Positions 1 to 5,271 of a stretch of 6,651 nt of DNA are shown in pieces. The notes under the pieces were generated by a model that had not been told where the DNA came from, ran no database searches, and saw only the letters and a program-made list of their open reading frames with translations. Numbering within the stretch: position 1 is the stretch's first letter; each line of letters starts with the position of its first letter. The DNA is from Deltaproteobacteria bacterium (GTDB taxonomy: Bacteria > Desulfobacterota > Desulfobacteria > Desulfobacterales > JAABPS01), in NCBI GenBank assembly GCA_019309685.1, contig JAFDFT010000203.1:1-6651 (forward strand). The letters run 5' to 3'. A program made the position numbers and the translations under genes.

Positions 1-71
1 GCAGAAATTGCGGAAAAGGGCCATTTGTGGATGGAAACTATTCAGTTAACGAGACAAGGAGGAATCAATGA
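1..71 (+). CDS. C-terminal tail of an upstream gene (partial), possibly a biotin carboxylase
   Basis: The frame starting at base 3 stays open to a TGA at 69-71, giving a 22-residue tail (RNCGKGPFVDGNYSVNETRR then NQ). Its stop overlaps the next start as ATGA, the usual arrangement of translationally coupled genes. The stretch FVDGNYSV is faintly like the end of biotin-carboxylase subunits, where F-x-x-G-N-Y precedes the C-terminus, and such a subunit often lies directly upstream of a short biotin-carrier gene. This is a weak resemblance and only the context supports it. Frame 1 is also open, to a TAA at 73-75 (tail ending TRQGGINE), and cannot be excluded. The sequence is too short to assign a function. 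Confidence 0.3.
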   Translation, partial: RNCGKGPFVDGNYSVNETRRNQ

Positions 72-283
72 GTAAAGAAATTTTAGCGCCGATGCCTGGA
101 AAAATCATAGAGGTTTTAGTTAGTGAAGGAGATCAGGTAGAGGAAGATCAGGAACTTTTAATCCTTGAAGCAATGAAAATGGAAAACGTGATTGCAGCGA
201 CTGATAGCGGAAAGGTTGCCGAAATCAAAGTAAAGGTAGATGATACAGTGAATACAAACCAGGTGCTTGTTATTTTGGAATAA
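68..283 (+). CDS. biotin/lipoyl-attachment carrier protein of an acyl-CoA carboxylase or decarboxylase
   Basis: A 71-residue protein that is just one biotinyl domain. It carries the carboxyl-biotin arm between a biotin carboxylase and a carboxyltransferase, or serves a decarboxylase complex. The sequence opens with the typical APMPGK turn (residues 7-12), has SEGDQV (19-24), and the biotinylation hairpin EAMKM at 34-38, so Lys37 is the expected biotinylated lysine. It ends with the repeated half-domain VDDTVNTNQVLVIL. There is no N-terminal linker, unlike the roughly 150-residue E. coli AccB, so it matches the stand-alone small carriers of anaerobes. A strong ribosome site AAGGAGG (56-62) lies 5 nt before the ATG. 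The upstream frame overlaps the start and a terminator follows 25 nt after the stop, so this is the last gene of an upstream operon. EAMKM with methionines on both sides favours biotin over lipoate. Which complex it serves cannot be told from this window. Confidence 0.93.
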   Translation: MSKEILAPMPGKIIEVLVSEGDQVEEDQELLILEAMKMENVIAATDSGKVAEIKVKVDDTVNTNQVLVILE

Positions 284-308
284 AAAACATAGGACTGATT
301 TGCGCTGT

Positions 309-342
309 AAAAAAAGGGGGCTTTTTCAAGCCCTCTTTTTTT
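309..342 (+). terminator. strong Rho-independent terminator after the biotin-carrier gene
   Basis: A 15-bp stem pairs 309-323 with 328-342 around a 4-nt loop (TTTC). The pairing is complete, with one G-T wobble. The stem has a GC core (GGGGGCTT against AAGCCCTC), is preceded by seven A and closed by seven T. Because A and T runs flank both sides, it should also work on the opposite strand. It separates the carboxylase-type operon from the arsenic locus, whose promoter begins 47 nt later. Confidence 0.95.
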
Positions 343-389
343 ATGTGCGAGCTGTTTGTATGCTCATATATGCTAATTGAGAAAATCGC

Positions 390-417
390 TTGACAACACT
401 GGTATTATTACTATATT
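390..417 (+). promoter_or_regulatory. sigma70-type promoter of arsR
   Basis: A perfect -35 TTGACA (390-395) is followed after 16 bp by TATATT (412-417), matching the -10 consensus at five of six positions. Transcription would start near 423-425, about 23 nt before the arsR ATG, leaving a short leader that contains the ribosome site GAGGA (436-440). The upstream terminator at 309-342 makes an independent promoter necessary here. Confidence 0.8.
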
Positions 418-433
418 CCAATTTAAGAATATA
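412..433 (+). promoter_or_regulatory. candidate ArsR operator (inverted repeat over the -10)
   Basis: TATATTC (412-418) and GAATATA (427-433) are perfect 7-bp inverted arms separated by 8 nt. The left arm is the -10 hexamer itself and the right arm covers the expected first transcribed bases, so a bound dimer would block RNA polymerase. AT-rich interrupted palindromes overlapping the promoter are typical of ArsR/SmtB operators. The operator function is inference; the symmetry and its position are seen directly. Confidence 0.6.
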
Positions 434-446
434 CTGAGGATTTAAT

Positions 447-791
447 ATGGATGATTTTATTAATATAATGAAGGCCCTTTCAGATAAGAATCGGGTAAAG
501 ATAATAAAGATGCTCCAGAACAAGGCCATGTGTGTATGTGAAATCCGGGAGGCATTACAGATATCACAGCCAACTGTTTCAAAGCATATGAAGATATTAG
601 AAAAAAATGGTTTTGTTTATTCAAAGAAAGAAGGATTATGGGTCAATTATCATCTTGGTGATGGCAAAGATTCTCCATACGTAGCCAGCATTTTAGGCAA
701 CCTCAGACATTGGTTTGAAGCGGACTCAGACATTGTAAAATTGATGGACAGGCTGCCGGATATTCGAAGGGAGCATATCTGCCAAAGATAG
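447..791 (+). CDS. arsR: ArsR/SmtB-family arsenical-responsive repressor
   Basis: A 114-residue winged-helix repressor of normal ArsR length. It should bind its own promoter as a dimer and release it when trivalent arsenic (or antimony) is bound. The metal site is MCVCEIREAL (28-37): the Cys29-Val-Cys31 pair corresponds to the ELCVCDL site of E. coli ArsR, which binds As(III) through thiolates at the DNA-recognition helix. The helix-turn-helix is ISQPTVSKHMKILEKNGFV (about 39-57), followed by the wing (SKKEGLWVNYHL, 59-70). A third cysteine, Cys112, lies near the C-terminus and might add a ligand. The start is supported by GAGGA (436-440) at 6-nt spacing. Only the promoter at 390-417 precedes it, and it heads the resistance locus, so autoregulation through the 412-433 repeat is likely. 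Family and arsenic class are clear; the exact inducer is inferred. Confidence 0.93.
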   Translation: MDDFINIMKALSDKNRVKIIKMLQNKAMCVCEIREALQISQPTVSKHMKILEKNGFVYSKKEGLWVNYHLGDGKDSPYVASILGNLRHWFEADSDIVKLMDRLPDIRREHICQR

Positions 792-838
792 CTAAGTTTG
801 CATATAGTAATTATTGTTAAAAAATATATATATTATTT

Positions 839-843
839 GGAGG
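839..843 (+). promoter_or_regulatory. ribosome-binding site that fixes the start of the CPKC protein at 849
   Basis: GGAGG lies 5 nt before the ATG at 849. An in-frame ATG at 798 would add 17 residues (beginning MHIVIIVKKYIYYLEGE) but has no Shine-Dalgarno sequence, and the extension does not fit the compact thioredoxin-fold family, whose members begin directly with the first beta strand. Confidence 0.8.
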
Positions 844-848
844 GAGAG

Positions 849-1082
849 ATGGAAATTAAAGTTTTAGGGCCGGGATGCCCGAAATGCAAAAAGGCTGAAA
901 AAATCATAAAAGAAGTGGTTTCTGAATCTGGCTCAGATGCACGTGTTGAAAAAATTACGGATATGATGGAAATTGCGTCATACGGAATCGTCAGTACGCC
1001 CGCGATTGTGGTAAATGGTGAGGTAAAAAGCAAAGGCAAAATCCCTAAAATTAATGAAATCAAAGCCTGGCTAAAAATGTAA
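849..1082 (+). CDS. small cytoplasmic thioredoxin-like redox-active disulfide protein (CPKC)
   Basis: A 77-residue minimal thioredoxin-fold protein of the thioredoxin_3 / 'redox-active disulfide protein 2' type, known from archaea and anaerobes and often found beside ArsP-type permeases. It starts with strand MEIKVLG, then the active site GPGCPKCKK with Cys10 and Cys13. It has the cis-proline loop STPAIVVNGEV (Pro51) and a final amphipathic helix (INEIKAWLKM). It has no signal peptide or membrane segment, so it acts in the cytoplasm as a dithiol carrier. It lies 57 nt after arsR and 22 nt before the permease, clearly in one transcript. A plausible role is to reduce cysteines or arsenical-thiol adducts for the permease, or to feed the CcdA-like protein downstream; that partnership is inference. 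The fold and redox motif are clear; the substrate is not known. Confidence 0.88.
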   Translation: MEIKVLGPGCPKCKKAEKIIKEVVSESGSDARVEKITDMMEIASYGIVSTPAIVVNGEVKSKGKIPKINEIKAWLKM

Positions 1083-1104
1083 TAATCTAATAGTGGAAAA
1101 TATT

Positions 1105-2187
1105 ATGAACTTATTTAAGAATATGACTCCTGTATTATTGAAGGGAGATAGAATAGTTTCTAATAAAATTATGATGCTTGCCTCCATTACGGGGAGTATT
1201 GCCGCTGTATTGATTTGGTGGGGAGTGTACAAAAATCTGCATGCTGCATCAAAATTTCTGACTTATTCAATTTTTAAAGTCGAGCAGGGGACTCATTTCG
1301 GTTTTGCGTTGGAGTTTTTTTTCTATGACCTCCCTAAGGTAATGATGCTCCTTACGTTGGTTGTCTTTGGTGTGGGTATTTTAAGGAGTTTTTTTTCACC
1401 GGAGAAAACAAGAGAGATGCTGGCCGGGAAAAGTGAATTTGCAGGGAATATACTGGCGGCGCTTCTAGGTATTGTTACACCATTTTGCTCTTGTTCTGCT
1501 GTGCCTTTGTTCATTGGTTTTGTAACCGCAGGTGTTCCCTTGGGTGTTACATTTTCATTTCTTATTGCTGCGCCAATGGTCAATGAAGTGGCGGTAGCTC
1601 TTTTATATGGGCTGCTAGGATTTGAAATCGCAGCCATTTATATGGGAACCGGTTTGATTATCGCAATCTTAGCGGGCTGGATAATTGGCCGTTTACATCT
1701 GGAAAAATATGTTGAGGATTGGGTTATTCAGGCGAATGGTGATGCAACCTCAATTTCACAAGATAAAATGACCTGGGAAGACCGAATCGTTTATGGATGG
1801 GAAACTGTAAAGGAAATTATCGGCCGAGTGTGGATTTACATGGTCTTGGGAATAGCTGTGGGAGCGGCGATTCATGGTTTTGTGCCGGAGAATTTTATGG
1901 CTTCAATTATGGGAAAAGACGCATGGTGGTCTGTCCCTATAGCGGTGGTTATTGGTGTTCCCATGTATTCCAATATAGCCGGTGTTATTCCGGTTGTTGA
2001 AGCATTGTTGGGAAAGGGTGCCGCACTCGGAACTGTATTGGCATTTATGATGTCGGTCATCGCCTTGTCGCTTCCTGAAATGATTATTCTTCGTAAAGTA
2101 TTAAAACCGAGGCTTATCTTTGCGTTTATCATTATTGTAGCGAGCGGGATACTTGTGGTGGGGTATCTTTTCAATATATTAATATAG
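1105..2187 (+). CDS. arsP: ArsP/DUF318-family permease, probable organoarsenical exporter
   Basis: A polytopic membrane protein of 360 residues with about eight to ten hydrophobic helices and a hydrophilic central loop near residues 200-230. The signature TPFCSCSAVPLFIGF (about 125-139) with Cys128 and Cys130 is the hallmark of the ArsP permease family (PF03773). Characterised members such as Campylobacter ArsP export trivalent methyl- and aromatic arsenicals. The second half holds the matching conserved segment GVPMYSNIAGVIP (about 284-296) and SLPEMIILRKVLKP (about 322-335). The preferred start is the ATG at 1105, although a GTG at 1093 in the same frame would add MENI; neither has a strong ribosome site (GTGGA at 1093-1097 lies 7 nt before the ATG). 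It follows the CPKC gene by 22 nt, an association seen repeatedly for this family. The family is certain; the methylarsenite substrate is inferred from the family and the ArsR/Acr3 context, and many DUF318 members remain uncharacterised. Confidence 0.88.
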   Translation: MNLFKNMTPVLLKGDRIVSNKIMMLASITGSIAAVLIWWGVYKNLHAASKFLTYSIFKVEQGTHFGFALEFFFYDLPKVMMLLTLVVFGVGILRSFFSPEKTREMLAGKSEFAGNILAALLGIVTPFCSCSAVPLFIGFVTAGVPLGVTFSFLIAAPMVNEVAVALLYGLLGFEIAAIYMGTGLIIAILAGWIIGRLHLEKYVEDWVIQANGDATSISQDKMTWEDRIVYGWETVKEIIGRVWIYMVLGIAVGAAIHGFVPENFMASIMGKDAWWSVPIAVVIGVPMYSNIAGVIPVVEALLGKGAALGTVLAFMMSVIALSLPEMIILRKVLKPRLIFAFIIIVASGILVVGYLFNILI

Positions 2188-2194
2188 GTTCCAA

Positions 2195-2318
2195 CCACAA
2201 ATAGGTATTTTCCCGAAAAACTGCGTTCTCCGCGGATTTTCGCCTGCGACGTACCGTATGTACGTCTCGGCGTAAACCCTTGTGCGGCCTTGTTTTTCAA
2301 AAAAAATCTTATTTGTGG
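2195..2318. repeat. 124-bp imperfect palindromic intergenic element
   Basis: A long interrupted palindrome centred at about 2256.5. Perfect arms at three depths share nearly the same centre: CCACAAATA (2195-2203) with TATTTGTGG (2310-2318), GAAAAAC (2215-2221) with GTTTTTC (2292-2298), and the core GACGTAC (2248-2254) with GTACGTC (2260-2266) around a 5-nt loop. Between them, CGCC (2241-2244) pairs with GGCG (2269-2272) and TTT (2237-2239) with AAA (2274-2276). It is GC-richer than its surroundings and codes for nothing recognisable. It resembles dispersed palindromic repeats that I remember from sulfate-reducing deltaproteobacteria, though copy number cannot be tested here. It sits 7 nt after the permease stop and could form a large RNA hairpin that attenuates or stabilises the transcript. 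It lacks a terminal T run, so it is not a classical terminator. Confidence 0.75.
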
Positions 2319-2502
2319 ATCGGAAAATTAATTTGGGCCTACTAAAACTACTCATTTCAGGCTTGGATTTTTTTTAGGTACCCATTTTTGAGATTTATTA
2401 AAATGGACTTGGGGGCTAGTTGCAAATTTTTTGAATTCATTGTGCTTTAAAAAATAAAAAATACGGAGTTATAAATAACACCAATATGTTTGGAGGTAGT
2501 TT
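2319..2502 (+). promoter_or_regulatory. AT-rich leader before acr3, possible promoter region
   Basis: Together with the palindrome, this makes a 315-nt gap without a gene. The stretch is AT-rich and contains TTGAAT (2431-2436) with TAAAAA (2455-2460) at 18-nt spacing, a poor sigma70 match. An 8-bp palindrome TGAATTCA (2432-2439) could be a protein site, but it does not copy the arsR operator. The ribosome site TGGAGGT (2491-2497) is strong and fixes the acr3 start. A separate promoter for acr3 is plausible given the gap, but no convincing one is visible. Confidence 0.3.
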
Positions 2503-3594
2503 ATGTCTGAGCCAAATGGGAAACGCCTTTCTTTTTTAGACCGGTTTTTGACGCTGTGGATATTTACAGCCATGTTTGCCGGCGTTATCGGGGGGTATCT
2601 TTACCCAAATATTCGTGAGGTGATGAATTATTTTCAGGTGGGTACAACGAATATCCCCATTGCGATCGGTCTTATATTGATGATGTATCCGCCGCTTGCC
2701 AAGGTGAAATATGAGCAGCTTGGACAGGTGTTTCGCAATGTAAAGGTACTGCTTCTGTCGCTTGTCCAGAACTGGATCATTGGTCCCATTCTGATGTTTC
2801 TTCTGGCTATTTTATTTCTTTCGGGCCACCATGAATACATGGTGGGCCTGATTCTGATAGGTCTGGCACGATGTATTGCAATGGTTATCGTCTGGAACGA
2901 TCTTGCCCATGGAGATACAGAGTACTGTGCTGGTTTAGTGGCGTTTAACTCGATTTTTCAAGTGTTATTTTTTTCTGTATATGCGTATATATTTATTACT
3001 GTTGTTCCCCAATGGATCGGGCTTAAGGGGATTGCTGTCAATATTTCCATCGGACAGATTGCGGAGAGTGTTTTTATCTACCTGGGTATTCCATTTATTG
3101 GGGGGATGATAACCCGTTTTATTGGCTTAAAAATGAAAGGGAAGACTTGGTACGAACAAAAATTCATTCCCAAAATCAGCCCGATTACTTTGATTGCCCT
3201 GCTTTTTACAATCCTTGTGATGTTTTCTTTAAAAGGAGAATATATTGTTCAGCTGCCGTTTGATGTGATTAGAATTGCCATCCCTCTTTGTATTTATTTT
3301 GTTATAATGTTTTTCGTATCTTTTCTTTTATCCATGAAAGCTGGGGCAACATATGAGCAATCCACTACGTTAAGTTTTACCGCAGCTTCGAACAATTTCG
3401 AACTGGCCATTGCAGTGGCAGTTGCGGTGTTCGGAATTGATTCAGGGCAGGCGTTTGCGGTTGTGATCGGTCCGCTTGTTGAGGTGCCGGTGTTGATAGG
3501 TTTGGTAAATGTTGCATTGTGGTTTAAGCAAAAATATTTTCCTTATGCAGTGGAAACTCCCACTGGTCTGTGCCATGTGACATGTAAACCATGA
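2503..3594 (+). CDS. acr3: Acr3-family arsenite efflux carrier
   Basis: A 363-residue inner-membrane protein with about ten transmembrane helices, the normal Acr3 length. It extrudes arsenite, and in some members antimonite, driven by the proton motive force. Family marks include the short N-terminus SFLDRFLTLWIFTAMFAGV, MYPPLAKVKYEQ (61-72), QNWIIGP (89-95), and LARCIAMVIVWNDLAHGD in helix 4 with Cys124, the cysteine essential in characterised Acr3 proteins. There is also FTAASNNFELAIAVA in helix 9, and GPLVEVPVLIGLV with Glu327 in the last helix. The ATG has TGGAGGT 5 nt upstream. An unusual tail after the last helix (PTGLCHVTCKP) adds Cys357 and Cys361. The gene lies 315 nt after arsP and 196 nt before the exported thioredoxin. 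No ArsA ATPase accompanies it, consistent with Acr3 working as a secondary carrier. Identification is very secure. Confidence 0.96.
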   Translation: MSEPNGKRLSFLDRFLTLWIFTAMFAGVIGGYLYPNIREVMNYFQVGTTNIPIAIGLILMMYPPLAKVKYEQLGQVFRNVKVLLLSLVQNWIIGPILMFLLAILFLSGHHEYMVGLILIGLARCIAMVIVWNDLAHGDTEYCAGLVAFNSIFQVLFFSVYAYIFITVVPQWIGLKGIAVNISIGQIAESVFIYLGIPFIGGMITRFIGLKMKGKTWYEQKFIPKISPITLIALLFTILVMFSLKGEYIVQLPFDVIRIAIPLCIYFVIMFFVSFLLSMKAGATYEQSTTLSFTAASNNFELAIAVAVAVFGIDSGQAFAVVIGPLVEVPVLIGLVNVALWFKQKYFPYAVETPTGLCHVTCKP

Positions 3595-3790
3595 AAACCC
3601 CAACCAAGGATTTTACTGTTTTCGAAACATGCTTTTGCCAGGCGTATTGTTTCAAGCCGAGATTGTTTTTCTTGTAGCGGTTTTCCGGTAACTGGTCCCG
3701 GTTCAAATGGCTTCCATTCGGTGGTATGCGTAGAAGAAGGCGTAAGGATGTTAAATGAATGGATTATAAAACTTTGTGAAAGAAAAATTC
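3595..3790 (+). other. 196-nt gap with no assignable gene
   Basis: The reading frame that continues past the acr3 TGA stays open from 3595 to a TGA at 3865-3867, about 90 codons. It contains SSRDCFSCSGF and then MLNEWIIKLCERKIHD, but no start with a ribosome site precedes it and I recognise no family. A mini-frame ATG at 3756 (MNGL then stop) has AAGGA at 3745-3749, which could serve as a translated leader for the exported thioredoxin. This is speculative. No terminator or strong promoter is seen. Confidence 0.25.
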
Positions 3791-4195
3791 ATGACAAAAA
3801 CGAAATGGTTGATTTTCATTGGGATAACGTTCATCTGTTGGACAGCGGCGCTGGTAGTTGCTGGTGATTCAAAACCAACTGACATACCAGAAGTTCCAAC
3901 GCCGGGATTGATAACCATGGTAGACCTTGGTGCTCACAAATGCATTCCATGCAAGATGATGGCTCCCATTATCAAGGAACTAAAAAAAGAATACGCCGGT
4001 CGTGCCTCCATTATTTTTATTGACGTCTGGGAACGCCCGGAACAGGCTAAAAGTTTAGGCATCCGCGGGATCCCGACCCAGATATTCTATGATAAGGAGG
4101 GGAAGGAAGTCGGTCGGCATGTTGGTTATTTGGACAAAAAAAGTATCATGGCGACCTTTGAGAAGTTGGGTGTTCCAAAGGAGGCCGGCCAATGA
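3791..4195 (+). CDS. exported, probably membrane-anchored thioredoxin-family protein (CIPC)
   Basis: A 134-residue protein with an N-terminal signal or anchor (charged TKTK, then hydrophobic residues 6-24, WLIFIGITFICW onward) followed by a thioredoxin domain. The active site is MVDLGAHKCIPCKMMAPII, with Cys51 and Cys54 as C-I-P-C in place of the usual WCGPC. The cis-proline is in GIRGIPTQIFYD (Pro95), and EVGRHVGYLDKK forms the last strand. An Ala-Gly-Asp at 24-26 could be a cleavage point; otherwise the segment stays as an anchor. The start is uncertain: the GTG at 3776 adds five residues (MKEKF), and neither start has a good ribosome site; the ATG at 3791 fits a signal peptide better. It overlaps the CcdA-like gene by 4 nt (ATGA), so the two are translationally coupled and probably work as a pair: CcdA-type proteins reduce such extracytoplasmic thioredoxins. 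The fold is certain; the target, perhaps cysteines at the outer face or arsenical adducts, is inferred. Confidence 0.88.
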   Translation: MTKTKWLIFIGITFICWTAALVVAGDSKPTDIPEVPTPGLITMVDLGAHKCIPCKMMAPIIKELKKEYAGRASIIFIDVWERPEQAKSLGIRGIPTQIFYDKEGKEVGRHVGYLDKKSIMATFEKLGVPKEAGQ

Positions 4196-4899
4196 TAAGC
4201 GATTTATTGATTACAATCAACGAATGGATGGTAGGCGGAACAACCATTGCAGCGGTAGGATGTTTTGTATGGGGAATGGTCAGTGTGCTTTTAAGCCCAT
4301 GCCATATGGTATCCATTCCACTGATTGTAGCTTATGTAGGAGGTCAACAGCAGACACTCAACCCGAAACAGGCAAGTGCCTATTCTGTGGTGTTTACAAT
4401 TGGTCTTTTCATTACCATCGCTTTAATCGGCATTATCTGTGCTTTTTTGGGCCGAATGCTGGGGGATGTCGGTAATTACTGGCAAATACTGGTTGGTGGT
4501 ATACTGATCTGGGTTGCACTTGGGATGCTTGGCGTGGAAAAATGTTCCATGCCAAGCAGCTTGTTGTATCGGTTAAATTTTAGAGGGTTATTTGGTGCAT
4601 TCATCTTGGGACTGGCTTATGGTGTTCTTTCCGGTTCATGCACCTTCGGCTTTATTGCCCCGATTTTGGCGATTATCACCATTCAGCAAAAAGTGGCCGC
4701 CGGCATACTGTTTATCATTCTTTTTGCCATCGGTCATTGTCTTCCGATTGTGATTGCCGGAAGCTCAACAGCCGCCGTTCGCAAGCTGATGGAAAACAGC
4801 GCCTGGCAGGGAGCCGGATATTGGTTCAGAAAAGGTGCCGGAGTTTTGATCTGCTTGTTGGGGGTTTACTTTGTTATTAATCCGTTTATCGGTTCATAG
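4192..4899 (+). CDS. ccdA: CcdA/DsbD-type transmembrane thiol-disulfide electron carrier
   Basis: A 235-residue inner-membrane protein with six hydrophobic helices, the size of CcdA and of the membrane domain of DsbD. This family passes electrons from a cytoplasmic thioredoxin across the membrane to an extracytoplasmic thioredoxin. The two redox cysteines occupy the family's pseudo-repeat positions: MVSVLLSPCHMVSIPL with Cys37 in the first helix and GVLSGSCTFGFIAPILA with Cys150 in the fourth. The conserved prolines that follow each are present (Pro43, Pro157). Cys118 and Cys183 are extra. AAAGGAGG (4177-4184) lies 7 nt before the ATG, which overlaps the preceding stop as ATGA. Paired with the CIPC thioredoxin, and with the CPKC protein upstream as a possible cytoplasmic donor, it completes a relay. 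It may instead serve cytochrome c maturation, as classical CcdA does, but no cytochrome-assembly genes lie nearby. Confidence 0.88.
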   Translation: MISDLLITINEWMVGGTTIAAVGCFVWGMVSVLLSPCHMVSIPLIVAYVGGQQQTLNPKQASAYSVVFTIGLFITIALIGIICAFLGRMLGDVGNYWQILVGGILIWVALGMLGVEKCSMPSSLLYRLNFRGLFGAFILGLAYGVLSGSCTFGFIAPILAIITIQQKVAAGILFIILFAIGHCLPIVIAGSSTAAVRKLMENSAWQGAGYWFRKGAGVLICLLGVYFVINPFIGS

Positions 4900-4923
4900 C
4901 GGGTAGGGGTAACCATAAAGAGG

Positions 4924-4927
4924 GGAG
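4924..4927 (+). promoter_or_regulatory. ribosome-binding site marking the true start of the frameshifted gene
   Basis: GGAG within AGGGGAG lies 6 nt before the ATG at 4934. The alternative ATG at 4975, which opens the longer uninterrupted frame, has only an AT-rich stretch upstream and no Shine-Dalgarno sequence. This site is the main argument that translation begins at 4934. Confidence 0.6.
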
Positions 4928-4933
4928 CTGGAT

Positions 4934-5271
4934 ATGCTGCTTAAAGGTTACAGGCTCGAAATATTTAATTCAAAATGTCAGCTAGGGGCAATATCTGTGC
5001 ATTGCTTTGCGCATCTGGATCACAGGTTGTCAGTAAGGAACTGCCCTACTTAAATTCGGTCCTTGGCGGGGTTGAATATGTTAAATCGCCTGCATCGGTA
5101 ACGTTTAAGAACCAGGGTAAACTGATTACCGTTTATGATAATAAAATCGCTTTTAATGCCTTAAAAGATGAGAAGGAAACGGAAAAAATAATCGAATGGT
5201 TAAACCGTAAGATCAGTGATGCATGGAATAAAAAAGATGAAATCACTCCATGCTATAAATGCAGGCGTTGA
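4934..5271 (+). pseudogene. frameshifted gene, N-terminal domain of a putative Fe-S-associated protein family
   Basis: Two overlapping frames form one gene. The first, from the ATG at 4934, reads MLLKGYRLEIFNSKCQLGAI, continues to SVHCFAHLDHRLS, and soon hits a TAA at 5051-5053. The second, open to 5271, supplies KELPYLNSVLGGVEYV through EKIIEWLNRKISDAWNKKDE. Skipping two bases near 5033-5034 (or adding one nearby) joins them into a 111-residue protein whose order (LKGY near the start, HLD then LPYLN, GKLITV, IAFNALKD, INxAW-like end) matches a family I recall as the N-terminal domain of proteins ending in a small 4Fe-4S domain. That domain is missing here: the product ends in PCYKCRR. The function is unknown. 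The start has a good ribosome site and lies 34 nt after the CcdA-like gene, in the same operon. There is no obvious slippery heptamer, so mutation or a read error is likelier than programmed shifting. The 98-codon frame from 4975 alone is the conservative alternative. Confidence 0.6.

Noticed and set aside
363..381. CTCA/TGAG inverted pair upstream of the arsR -35 as a second operator
   Set aside because: The arms are only 4 bp with an 11-nt spacer, close to chance; the 412-433 repeat is far stronger.
1093..1104. GTG start for the permease
   Set aside because: No Shine-Dalgarno sequence precedes the GTG; the ATG 12 nt later is at least as good. The choice remains uncertain.
1872..2300. 142-codon open frame on the minus strand
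   Set aside because: It lies antisense to arsP and the palindromic element; its product is low-complexity Ile/Thr/Ala-rich with no recognisable domain, and arsP on the other strand is unmistakable.
3592..3594. Read-through or selenocysteine at the acr3 TGA
   Set aside because: Acr3 already has its full normal length and ends after the last helix; no selenocysteine-type hairpin is evident right after the TGA, and the extension has no recognisable domain.
3524..3706. 60-codon minus-strand frame across the end of acr3
   Set aside because: No recognisable family, no ribosome site support, and it overlaps the acr3 C-terminus; probably chance.
3595..3790. Degenerate arsenate reductase (arsC) in the gap
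   Set aside because: The phrase RILLFSKHAFARR loosely recalls the start of small arsenate reductases, but the catalytic Cys-x5-Arg loop and the remaining motifs are absent.
4089..4475. 128-codon plus-strand frame over the thioredoxin-CcdA junction
   Set aside because: It is an out-of-frame shadow of two clearly identified genes that are joined by an ATGA overlap.
4975..5271. Independent 98-codon gene starting at 4975
   Set aside because: No ribosome site, and its first 20 residues do not fit the family pattern, while the other frame from 4934 does. It is treated as the 3' part of a frameshifted gene.
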